In this document: in pieces, positions 29,237 through 36,151 of the stretch
Layout: each line of letters opens with the position of its first letter
How positions within the stretch are numbered: the first letter of the stretch is position 1
Assembly: GCA_963784885.1 (NCBI GenBank)
Contig: CAWATA010000004.1
Coordinates: 62,001 to 126,000, forward strand
Direction of reading: 5' to 3'
DNA: 64,000 nt
Source of the DNA: RHKX01 sp963784885
Lineage (GTDB): Bacteria > Actinomycetota > Thermoleophilia > Solirubrobacterales > 70-9
Program-made: the position numbers and the translations under genes
Notes under the pieces: generated by a model
The model's input: only the letters and a program-made list of their open reading frames with translations
What the model was told of the DNA's origin: nothing
Databases searched by the model: none

Positions 29237-29692
29237 GTGCCCCTCTGCTTCATCGATCCGGCCGATGCGATCCGCGTGGTCGCTGATTCCGTCGGGCGCG
29301 AAGCCCGGCGCCAACTCCTCGGCGAGGCGGTGCGCGCCTGGGTCGACGAGATCCCCGACGACGAGCTCGAGGCCCACTACTCGAAGGCCATCCACGAGCT
29401 CGACGAGCACGACATCTCGATGCTCGCCGCCTGGCATGCCTCGATGGACATCGCGCACCCGATCCCGAACCGCGACTTCCTGATCAACGCCTTCGGATCG
29501 CTCGGCCAGCATCGCCGCGAGGCCCTGAAGCTCGCCGCCGGATTCCGCGGCGAGGAGGCCGTCGACCGCGGGCTCACGGAGGAGCGCGCTCTCGAGACCG
29601 TCCTCGAGTGGCTCTCGCCCCAGCGCCAGGAGGAACTGGCCGTCGAGGCGATGGAGCTCTATCTCTGGGACCGGGCCGGCTCCGACAACTGA
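29237..29692 (+). CDS. Hypothetical helical protein
   Basis: A 151-residue, mainly helical, acidic protein (MPLCFIDPADAIRVVADSVG) with no recognised domain or membrane segment. I chose the GTG at 29237 over an ATG at 29195 because of the TATCTT at leaderless spacing. It stands alone between the divergent helicase-nuclease operon and the convergent GNAT gene. The frame has the strong third-position GC bias of its neighbours, supporting a real gene. Confidence 0.6.
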   Translation: MPLCFIDPADAIRVVADSVGREARRQLLGEAVRAWVDEIPDDELEAHYSKAIHELDEHDISMLAAWHASMDIAHPIPNRDFLINAFGSLGQHRREALKLAAGFRGEEAVDRGLTEERALETVLEWLSPQRQEELAVEAMELYLWDRAGSDN

Positions 29693-29717
29693 TCTGACGG
29701 CTCTCCGCCTCGTCAGA
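29693..29717. terminator. Hairpin between convergent genes
   Basis: TCTGACG and CGTCAGA form a 7-bp stem with an 11-base loop just after the stop at 29692 and before the convergent gene end at 29758. There is no T tract, so terminator function is only suggested. Confidence 0.3.
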
Positions 29718-29757
29718 CCAGCCGTCCACAAGGTTTCGCGAATGGCGTCAGCCGTCC

Positions 29758-30885
29758 CTATAGGTCCTTGCCGTAGATCCGGTAGGTCTTGACGATCTCG
29801 CCGCCCATCGCCTCCATGCCGCGGTTCATCGGCTTGTTGACCTCGAGGATCCAACCGGTCTCGCCGCCGTGCTGGGGCGTCCGGGCGGCCATGTCGAAGT
29901 GCCGTGCGTAGAGGCCGGCCGCGACGCCCGTGTGCTGGTACTCCGGCTTGACCCCGAGCGCGAAGACCCGGACCGAATCGATCTTCTTGCGCTCCCGCAG
30001 CGCCGTGATCCAGCCGAACGGGAGCAGGCGGCCGTTGAGCTTCTTCAGCACCTGGTTGTAGTCGGGAAGGGTGAGGGCGACGCCGACGGTCTCGCCGTCC
30101 TTCGTCTCGGCGACCATCGCCCAGTTCTCGTCGAGGATCGGCTTCAGCTCCTTCGCGTAGGAGCGGATCTCGTTGTCGGTAAGCGGCACGAAGCCCCAGT
30201 TCCGCTCCCAGGCGGCGTTGTAGATCTCCATGAACCGGCTGATCTCACCGTTGAGGTCGTTGCGGCGCATCCCCCGGATCGTGATCCCGTGCTCGGGCTC
30301 GAGCTTCTCGGCGAGCTCGAACAGGACCGGCATCACCTCGTCGCGGCCGCTGACGTGGAGGCTCCACTTGTAGAGGTCCATCGCCTTGGTGAGCCCGTAG
30401 CCCTCGAGCAGCGCCGCGTAATAGGGGTGGTGCCAGTTCTCGAGGATCTGCGGAGCCAGCTCGTGGCCGCTGACCAGCAGACCGCACTCGTGGTTGGTCG
30501 AGAAGTCGAGCGGACCGATCACGTGATCGCGCCCGCGCTCGCGCAGCCAGGCGAAGGCGGCGTCGAGCAGCGCCCCGGCCACCGCCGGGTCGTCCTCGCA
30601 CTCGAAGAAGCCGAACTGCCCCCAGTCGTTCTCCTGGATCTCGTTGAAGCGGTGATCGACCTGGGCGCTGATCCGCCCGACGACCCGGCCGTCGCGGCGG
30701 GCGAGGAAGTACTCGGCCTCGGCATGCTCGAAGAACGGGTTGTGCTTGCGGTCGAGATGCCGCCTGCGCTCGCTGATCAGCGGCGGCACCCACTGGTCGA
30801 CCCCCTCGTAGAGCCGGAACGGGAGCATGATGAACTCACGCAGCTCGGAGCGGCCGGAGACGGGGGTGACGGTTACCTCACTCAT
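29758..30885 (-). CDS. Large GNAT-fold protein (two-lobed N-acetyltransferase-like)
   Basis: A 375-residue protein with two acyltransferase-like lobes. The N-lobe contains FFEHAEAEYFLARRDGRVVGRISAQVDHRFNE, the strand-turn-strand of GNAT proteins. The C-lobe carries VRVFALGVKPEYQHTGVAAGLYARHF, the usual acetyl-CoA-binding segment in slightly altered form. Similar proteins are widespread and uncharacterised (E. coli YghO-like). The ATG lies 9 bases after a TAAGGT hexamer placed inside the end of the upstream HAD gene; the two coding regions overlap by eight bases. Confidence 0.75.
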   Translation of the reverse strand: MSEVTVTPVSGRSELREFIMLPFRLYEGVDQWVPPLISERRRHLDRKHNPFFEHAEAEYFLARRDGRVVGRISAQVDHRFNEIQENDWGQFGFFECEDDPAVAGALLDAAFAWLRERGRDHVIGPLDFSTNHECGLLVSGHELAPQILENWHHPYYAALLEGYGLTKAMDLYKWSLHVSGRDEVMPVLFELAEKLEPEHGITIRGMRRNDLNGEISRFMEIYNAAWERNWGFVPLTDNEIRSYAKELKPILDENWAMVAETKDGETVGVALTLPDYNQVLKKLNGRLLPFGWITALRERKKIDSVRVFALGVKPEYQHTGVAAGLYARHFDMAARTPQHGGETGWILEVNKPMNRGMEAMGGEIVKTYRIYGKDL

Positions 30886-31516
30886 CGACCGCCGACCTTA
30901 TCTCCGGTATCGCCTGGGCGTTGTCGCGGAAGTGGACGACGCGGATGCCGAGGTCGGCTGCGGCGGTGCAGTTGACCTCCGTGTCGTCGATGAACAGGCA
31001 CTCCTCGGCGGCGATGCCGTCGAGCCTCCCGAGCGTCAGCTCGTAGATCCTCGGGTCGGGCTTGCGCATCCCGACGAACGCCGAGTCGACCACGGTCTCG
31101 AAGATCTCGTCGACCGGGAGCTTCGCCCGCCAGATCGGCTCCCACTCACGGACGTTGTTGGTCAGGATCGCCGTTCGCAGGCCGCGCCCGGCGAGCTCGC
31201 CCATCAGCGCGATCATCTCCTCGTTCGGGTCGAGCCCGTCGAAGTAGGTCTCCTTGAAGCGATGGAGCGGCGGACGCTCGCCGATCAGCGGCTCGAGGCC
31301 GTCCCGGAGGATCTCGAGGAAGCGGTCCTCGCTGATCCGACCGCACTCGAGCTCGAACAACGGGTGACGGCCGCCGATCTGCGCCGTCCCGGCGCTCATC
31401 GCCGTTCCGATCTGCTCGAGCGTCACCCCGGTGTCCTCCTGGAAGCGCGCGAAGGCGCCGAGCAGCGGCGAGGTGAGCACGCCGCCGAAGTCGGAGATGA
31501 CGGCGCGAATCGGCAC
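30878..31516 (-). CDS. HAD-superfamily hydrolase (epoxide hydrolase N-terminal/IA type)
   Basis: A 212-residue hydrolase. Motif I is DFGGV with nucleophile Asp9; the second Asp, the usual acid/base, is Gly, as in the HAD-IA subgroup related to the soluble epoxide hydrolase N-domain. Motif II is LTNN (NVREW follows), and motif IV is CLFIDDTEVN. A helical cap lies between about residues 20 and 90. Likely a small-molecule phosphatase; substrate unknown. GTG start. It overlaps the GNAT gene. Confidence 0.85.
   Translation of the reverse strand: MPIRAVISDFGGVLTSPLLGAFARFQEDTGVTLEQIGTAMSAGTAQIGGRHPLFELECGRISEDRFLEILRDGLEPLIGERPPLHRFKETYFDGLDPNEEMIALMGELAGRGLRTAILTNNVREWEPIWRAKLPVDEIFETVVDSAFVGMRKPDPRIYELTLGRLDGIAAEECLFIDDTEVNCTAAADLGIRVVHFRDNAQAIPEIRSAVDE
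30895..30900 (-). promoter_or_regulatory. -10-like TAAGGT for the GNAT gene
   Basis: On the minus strand TAAGGT ends 9 bases before the ATG at 30885. Confidence 0.4.
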
Positions 31517-31554
31517 GGGACGTGATTCTGCCCGAAACCGCGGGACTGCCCGGG

Positions 31555-32238
31555 TCAGGGTGTGAGGATGTCGTAGCCGCCGACGGCCGGCGACCCGCCG
31601 ATTCCCCAGGCGAACCGGGCCGCCTCGAGCCGGCCGTAGGGGGTGGTGACGGCGCCGCCGGCGATCCGCCTGCCGGCGCCGCGGTCCGCGAAGTCCTCCT
31701 CCTCCGACCAAAGCTCCAGCGTCGCTCGGGTGTGGATCCCCTCCCCGTCGTACTCGGTCGAGAGCAGCGGCTCGACATATGCGGTCGGTTCGCCCCGGGG
31801 AATGATCTGCGCCGCTCCCACCATCTCCTCGCCGTGGTCGCGGGAGTCCTCCGGGCGCAGCGACACCAGCACGAGGAGGCGGCTCTTGGCGGTGATCGCC
31901 CAGACGAACCGCGCCGCCGACCAACCGTGCTCGGGAAGCTCCCAGGCGACTCCGGGGCCGGACATCGGGCCGTCCGGGTCAGTGCCGCTGGCGGCGACGG
32001 CGTAGATCGCCAGCACCGCGTCGCCGATCGCGAACTCGAGCACCGGGCCGGCCGGGCTCCACGAGACCTCGAGCTCGCCGCGCTCGCCTGCCAGCCGTGC
32101 CCGGCCCGGCTCGACCGGGGCCTGCGATGCGGCGACGACCGGCTCGCCGTCCCCGAGCCGGAGAGCGCCGGCGCCGTCGGCGCCGTCCGCGAGCGTGCAG
32201 TAGCCGCGCTCGCCGTCGATGAACGAGATCAGCCTCAG
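31555..32238 (-). CDS. Hypothetical protein with probable CTG start
   Basis: About 227 residues, no recognised family. The coding frame continues well upstream of the first ATG/GTG/TTG (a GTG at 32043): the segment reading LISFIDGERGYCTLADGADG has protein-like composition and runs back to the stop of the fxsA gene. The only plausible start there is CTG at 32236-32238, overlapping that stop as CTGA. The product is soluble, mixed alpha/beta, with many aromatic and acidic residues (ELWSEEEDFADRGAGRRIAGG). Together with fxsA it forms a two-gene unit. Confidence 0.6.
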   Translation of the reverse strand: MRLISFIDGERGYCTLADGADGAGALRLGDGEPVVAASQAPVEPGRARLAGERGELEVSWSPAGPVLEFAIGDAVLAIYAVAASGTDPDGPMSGPGVAWELPEHGWSAARFVWAITAKSRLLVLVSLRPEDSRDHGEEMVGAAQIIPRGEPTAYVEPLLSTEYDGEGIHTRATLELWSEEEDFADRGAGRRIAGGAVTTPYGRLEAARFAWGIGGSPAVGGYDILTP

Positions 32239-32804
32239 GGTCGGTGCTCCCTGCCGGCGTCGAGCTCGGGGCCGTCGGCCGGGATCTCGCGAGCGCTGCC
32301 GTCGAAGTCGTAGTCGCGCTCCGGGCGGCGCGGGGGGGCGGATCCGGATGCCGCGCGGGCTCCGTCGCTCGGCGGCGGCGTGCGCCCGGCGGACCGCCGC
32401 GTGCCCGGCCGGCGGTCGTAGAGGAAGAAGACGGACCGGGCGGGGCCGAATCGTCTCGCGGCGGCCAGCAGCACCCTCCGCAATGCGGCCCGGCTCGGCG
32501 GGATCAGCAGGGCGAAACCGACGATGTCGGTGATGAAGCCGGGGGTGAGCAACAGCGCCCCGCCGAAGACGATCGCCGCCCCGTCGTAGACCTCCTTGGC
32601 CGGGACCCGCGCCTCGCCGAGCGCCACCTGAAACCGCCGCCAGGCTGCCGTCCCCTGCGACTTCAGCAGGACTGCGCCGAGGACGCTGTCGAGGAAGAGC
32701 AGCGCCAAAGTCGGCCAGATCCCGATCAGGCCGCCGAGCTCGATGATCAACCAGAGCTCCGCGAGCGGGAGCACGATGAAGAGCAGGATCAGGAAGAGGT
32801 ACAT
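32235..32804 (-). CDS. fxsA: FxsA-family membrane protein
   Basis: A 189-residue membrane protein. The opening MYLFLILLFIVLPLAELWLI, the central LLLTPGFITDIVGFALLIPP and the LLKSQGTAAWRRFQ loop are the family's hallmarks. E. coli FxsA counteracts exclusion of phage T7 by F when overproduced; the physiological role is unknown. The C-terminal 60 residues form a Pro/Arg/Asp-rich cytoplasmic tail. A TAGGCT hexamer precedes the ATG by 9 bases. Confidence 0.85.
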   Translation of the reverse strand: MYLFLILLFIVLPLAELWLIIELGGLIGIWPTLALLFLDSVLGAVLLKSQGTAAWRRFQVALGEARVPAKEVYDGAAIVFGGALLLTPGFITDIVGFALLIPPSRAALRRVLLAAARRFGPARSVFFLYDRRPGTRRSAGRTPPPSDGARAASGSAPPRRPERDYDFDGSAREIPADGPELDAGREHRP

Positions 32805-32813
32805 ACGCCGTCC

Positions 32814-32819
32814 AGCCTA
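32814..32819 (-). promoter_or_regulatory. -10-like TAGGCT upstream of fxsA
   Basis: On the minus strand TAGGCT ends 9 bases before the ATG at 32804. Confidence 0.45.
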
Positions 32820-32855
32820 GAGAACGACCTCCTTGGGTCGGGCCCCGCCGTCCGC

Positions 32856-32861
32856 TAACTT
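32856..32861 (+). promoter_or_regulatory. -10-like TAACTT, leaderless spacing
   Basis: TAACTT ends 7 bases before the ATG at 32869. Confidence 0.5.
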
Positions 32862-32868
32862 GGGGTTC

Positions 32869-33183
32869 ATGACCGAAGCAGTCACCGTCACAGAGGAAGA
32901 GGTCTACGAGGCGCTCGAGGAGGTGATCGACCCCGAGCTCGGACTCGACTTCGTCTCGCTCGGGCTCGTCTACGACGTCGAGATCGAGGGCGGCAAGGAG
33001 GTCTACGTGACCTTTACGCTGACCACGCCGGCCTGCCCGATCGGGCCCCAGGTCTCAGAGCAGATGAAGGAGTTCGTCGGCGACATCGACGGCGTCGACG
33101 CGGTCTACCCGAAGATGATCTTCGACCCCCCGTGGTCGCCGGAGATGATGACCGAGGACGCCAAGTTCGCGCTTGGTTTCTGA
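32869..33183 (+). CDS. MIP18/SufT-like (DUF59) Fe-S assembly factor
   Basis: A 104-residue protein of the DUF59/MIP18 family. The signature is present: VYEALEEVIDPELGLDFVSLGLVYDVE with the conserved DPE and then TTPACPIGP with the family Cys. These proteins help load Fe-S clusters onto target proteins (SufT, PaaD and MIP18 are members). The main suf genes lie 16 kb away in this window, so this is a detached member of the same pathway. A further in-frame ATG at 32833 was rejected because TAACTT fits the ATG at 32869. Confidence 0.88.
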   Translation: MTEAVTVTEEEVYEALEEVIDPELGLDFVSLGLVYDVEIEGGKEVYVTFTLTTPACPIGPQVSEQMKEFVGDIDGVDAVYPKMIFDPPWSPEMMTEDAKFALGF

Positions 33184-33204
33184 GCCGCGTTCTAGCGGTC
33201 ATAG

Positions 33205-33566
33205 GGGGTCACGGAGGGTCATGCACAGCCCGCTCCCGTCGACTCCAGCGGCGACCCTCTTGGCGTATGGGGGAGCGAGGGCACTGGCGACGGCCAGTTC
33301 GACCTGCCCTGGGACATCGCGATCTCTCGCGTGCCCAAGAACGAGACCCGGGTTTTCGTTTCCGACCAAGGCAATGGACGAGTTCAGGTTTTCGACCTGA
33401 CCGGCGGCTTCCTCACCAAGTTCGGTAAATCCGGCGTCTTCGACGGCCAGTTCTTCCTGCCCCGAGGCCTCGACACGATCTCGGACAAGGAGGGCGATGA
33501 CCGCAACCAGGGCGTCTATGTGGTCGATAGCCCAAGCCGGGTGCAGCGCTTCACCCACGCCCCCGC
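33205..33566 (+). pseudogene. NHL-repeat protein fragment, no start codon
   Basis: The frame opens right after a stop at 33202-33204 without an ATG/GTG/TTG near its beginning. It encodes two NHL beta-propeller repeats: GDGQFDLPWDIAIS with VFVSDQGNGRVQVFDL, then FDGQFFLPRGLDTIS with VYVVDSPSRVQRF. It stops resembling the family near 33566, where another gene fragment begins in a different frame. A GTG at 33331 could in principle start a short product, but the repeat begins upstream of it, so this is best read as a remnant of a longer secreted propeller. Confidence 0.65.
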
Positions 33567-33842
33567 GCCGTCGGGTCGATCGCCGAGACCTATGCACGCT
33601 TCCCGCACATCGGCCCGGTGCTGCCCGCCATGGGCTACTCGGCTGAGCAGCTCCAGGACCTCGAGCAGACCGTCGCTGCCGTCGAGTGCGACGCCGTGAT
33701 CGCCGGTACGCCGATCGACCTCGGACGGCTGATCGAGCACGACCGGCCGATCCGCGCGGCGACCTACGATTTCCGGCAGGTGGGCGGCCCGCCTCTGGAG
33801 CAGCTGCTGGAACCCGTAACTGTCGCCGCTTCAAGCGAATGA
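33558..33842 (+). pseudogene. 3' fragment of a cyclic 2,3-diphosphoglycerate synthetase-like gene
   Basis: In a frame shifted from the NHL fragment, the sequence reads AVGSIAETYARFPHIGPVLP, then AMGYS, ECDAVIAGTPIDLGRLI and RAATYDF. These are the C-terminal blocks of the cyclic 2,3-diphosphoglycerate synthetase/GTPase-like family found in actinobacteria and archaea. Only about the last 90 residues are here; the P-loop part is missing. A GTG at 33618 gives 74 residues but lies mid-domain. Abrupt fusion to an unrelated propeller suggests a deletion or recombination scar. Confidence 0.65.
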
Positions 33843-33895
33843 AGGTGCGCCGGCAATGAAGGCGAACCTCGAGCCGGGAGCGCCGGGCCTTTGGG

Positions 33896-35017
33896 CTAGG
33901 GGCGGCTCCGCTCCCTGATCGCGGAGCGCACCGCTGCGTAGGCGGGCTTCGGGCGCAGCGCCGAGTCGAACAGCAGGGGCAGGTTCGGGGCCGCCAGCGA
34001 GAACGGCGGGAAAGTGTCGAGCCAGCTCTGATCGTCGGCGATTCCCCAGACCGTCACCCCGCGGCAGCGCCGTACGTCCATGCAGGCCGAGACGACGCGG
34101 CGGTAGTAATCGGCCTGGGCCGAGAGCGGGTCTGGCTCATCGAGGAAGTGCCGGATCGAGACGTCGAGCTCGGTGAGCTCCACCTTCAGGCCCAGCCGCG
34201 CGAGTCGGCGCAGGTAGCGTTCGAACTCCTTTGCCGAGGGTAGCGGCATGAACGGGAAGAAGTGGGCCTGGATCCCGACCCCGTCGACCGGCACGCCCTC
34301 GTCGAGGAGATTCGACAACAGCGACAGGAGCCCCTCGGCCTTGGCGCCGCTGTAGGAGAAGAGGAACTCGTTCAGGAACAGGTCGGCCTGGGGGTCGTAA
34401 CGATCTGCGAGCCGGAAGGCGTCGCCGATGTATTCGGGCCCGATCGTCCGGAGGAAGAGGTTCGGGTCGAGTTCGCCGCCGTTCACTTCAAGCGGCTCGT
34501 TTACGACGTCCCACGCTGCCACCTGACCCCGGTACCGCTTCACCAGCGTCCGGATGTTGCGGTTCATGAGCGTGTGCATCCGCGCCGTCGGGTCGGTTGC
34601 GCTCGCTACTTCCTCCTCGAGGTCGGAAGGCAGCTGATATCGCCCCCACGCGAGGGTATGACCGCGCAGGCGCAGGCCGGCGCGCCGCGCGAAGCGGGCG
34701 ATCGCATCGGCTCGAGAGTAGTCGCGGTCGCCGAGCTCCGGCTCGATCGTTCCCCACTTCATCGCGTTCTCGGCGGTGACGGAGTTGAAGTGGCGGGCGA
34801 GCATCCTTCGCTCGCCGGCGGCGAGGTCGTAGGTTCCGCCGATCCAGACCTTGCGCTTACTTGCCGCCCCGGCGAGGGTGCACCCGCCATGCGCCGATGC
34901 GCAGCGGGCTGCCGCCTCGGCGGGCGGGGCGGTGGGAGCTGCCGCGAGGAGCAGGCTCACCAGTGCCGTCAGCACGGTGCAGATTGCGGTTTGCCCGCTT
35001 GCCCGCGCACAGTCCAT
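33896..35017 (-). CDS. Secreted GH10 endo-1,4-beta-xylanase
   Basis: A 373-residue glycoside hydrolase of family 10 that cleaves the xylan backbone with retention. There is an N-terminal signal peptide (hydrophobic residues 11-27, cleavage near AEA-AR). The barrel shows TAENAMKWGTIEP, the acid/base Glu174 in AWDVVNEPL and the nucleophile Glu283 in ELTELDV, then VTVWGIADDQSWL. No carbohydrate-binding module is attached. It is a single-gene unit; TAGGAT sits 6 bases before the ATG. It lies between degraded genes yet appears intact. Confidence 0.94.
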   Translation of the reverse strand: MDCARASGQTAICTVLTALVSLLLAAAPTAPPAEAAARCASAHGGCTLAGAASKRKVWIGGTYDLAAGERRMLARHFNSVTAENAMKWGTIEPELGDRDYSRADAIARFARRAGLRLRGHTLAWGRYQLPSDLEEEVASATDPTARMHTLMNRNIRTLVKRYRGQVAAWDVVNEPLEVNGGELDPNLFLRTIGPEYIGDAFRLADRYDPQADLFLNEFLFSYSGAKAEGLLSLLSNLLDEGVPVDGVGIQAHFFPFMPLPSAKEFERYLRRLARLGLKVELTELDVSIRHFLDEPDPLSAQADYYRRVVSACMDVRRCRGVTVWGIADDQSWLDTFPPFSLAAPNLPLLFDSALRPKPAYAAVRSAIRERSRP

Positions 35018-35023
35018 CCACTG

Positions 35024-35029
35024 ATCCTA
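35024..35029 (-). promoter_or_regulatory. -10-like TAGGAT upstream of the xylanase gene
   Basis: On the minus strand TAGGAT ends 6 bases before the ATG at 35017, leaderless spacing. Confidence 0.5.
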
Positions 35030-35188
35030 GTCTCGGTTCGGGGCCAGGAGCCGTCAGGTTCGCCGCCGTCGATGAGTCGCCTGCGGCCGGCCGACTTCGT
35101 CGCGCGCACCTCCGATCTGCAACGACACCATGTCCCGGGGCCGACGTCAGAAGTCTCGACCTGCTTGCGACTAACCTCCCCGCAACAG

Positions 35189-35285
35189 TCCATCAAGAGC
35201 GGCTGAGGGACCCGGACCTGCGAAGCCGCGGCAACCGATCGCGATCCCCGGATCGCGGCACGGTGCTTCAGCCGGGATCGATGGA
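35189..35285 (+). promoter_or_regulatory. SAM-clan riboswitch (SAM-I/SAM-IV type)
   Basis: The core matches the S-box consensus: ATCAAGAG, GGCTGAGGGA, then GAAGCCGCGGCAACC, and GGTGC followed by CCGGG. P1 is TCCATC (35189-35194) with GATGGA (35280-35285). P2 is GCGGCT (35199-35204) with AGCCGC (35224-35229). P3 carries CGCGATCC/GGATCGCG (35240-35247 with 35250-35257). A pseudoknot pairs CCCGG in the P2 loop (35211-35215) with CCGGG (35272-35276). There is no P4 hairpin between P3 and P1, as in SAM-IV and the SAM-I/IV variant class, although the GAGGGA kink-turn side looks like SAM-I. The P1 3' strand runs into GGAGG (35283-35287), the ribosome site of the gene at 35297, so SAM binding should block translation (inference). 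Confidence 0.85.
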
Positions 35286-35296
35286 GGTGATCGGAG

Positions 35297-35947
35297 ATGG
35301 CCGCAGGCCAGTTCGCATGGGTGACCCATGCCCCCGCCGACTACGTGATGGTGTTCCTCGCCGACCCCGGCGGCGAGCACGCCGTCGTCAGCGGGTACTT
35401 CGACGGCCACGAGCAGGCCGCGAGAGCCGGAAGGGCCTTCGAGGCCTACGGGCTCGGAGAGAAGGAGCTGAACGTCTACTGCACGCTCCCGGGCGAGCCG
35501 GAGAGAATCCTCGACCGGCTCAGGCCATTGGCACCACGGACGTCGATCGAGCGCGGGACGATCGCCTTCGTCGCGGTCGGAGGCGGCTCAACGACCGGCG
35601 AGCCCGCGACCGAGCCCGGGAAGGTGAGCGCGCGGATCATCCGCTCGGGCGGCGGCGATGCTCCGCGCTGTTACCGCTTCGAGCGCCAGTGCAAGACCTG
35701 CGGGGAGCTTCTCGGCAGGATCAACGTGCTCCCGCGCGACGAGGTCCGGATCGACACGAGGGAGCTGAGCTGCCGCTGCCGATCGATCCCCTGCCGCTAC
35801 TGCACGGAGGGGAGGGTGCGCAGGCCGCTGACCGAGCACATCGACCCCGAGCGGCGGGCGGGGCGGATGCCCTGGTACGGCTACCTCGTCCCCTGCGGGG
35901 GCTGTCAGGTCGCCGGACGGGGACCCAGGGTGCAGATTTCGGCCTGA
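35297..35947 (+). CDS. Cys-rich protein of unknown function under a SAM riboswitch
   Basis: A 216-residue soluble protein. The first 110 residues form a mixed alpha/beta region (WVTHAPADYVMVFLADPGGEHAVVSGYFDG) resembling no family I know. The second half has nine cysteines, including C132/C135, C166/C169 and C200/C203 as CxxC pairs, with C159, C161 and C125 nearby; this could bind two metal ions. The ATG follows GGAGG at 9 bases, and that site overlaps the riboswitch P1 helix. The switch implies a link to methionine, SAM or sulfur supply, but no motif of a known methionine enzyme or transporter is present. Confidence 0.8.
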   Translation: MAAGQFAWVTHAPADYVMVFLADPGGEHAVVSGYFDGHEQAARAGRAFEAYGLGEKELNVYCTLPGEPERILDRLRPLAPRTSIERGTIAFVAVGGGSTTGEPATEPGKVSARIIRSGGGDAPRCYRFERQCKTCGELLGRINVLPRDEVRIDTRELSCRCRSIPCRYCTEGRVRRPLTEHIDPERRAGRMPWYGYLVPCGGCQVAGRGPRVQISA

Positions 35948-36151
35948 CGGGAAGCCGCCGGCGCCAGAGCTGAGAACTACGACCGCTTGTTCAAGCTTGT
36001 TGGCGGTACCTCCTTGCGTTACGCGCGATGCGGCTTGAAATGGCGAACCGCATGGACATGCGGAACGAAAGCTTCCTGGCCGCGCGCGACGGGGTCGACG
36101 CCGAGCTGATCGATCTCATCGCGCAACCAACATGCGGCGGCGGTCCCGCCG
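35948..36151. other. Gap with no convincing gene
   Basis: About 200 bases after the riboswitch gene. A frame from ATG 36028 reads through to 36381 but overlaps the beta-propeller remnant and has no recognised product. No RNA gene was seen. Confidence 0.4.
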
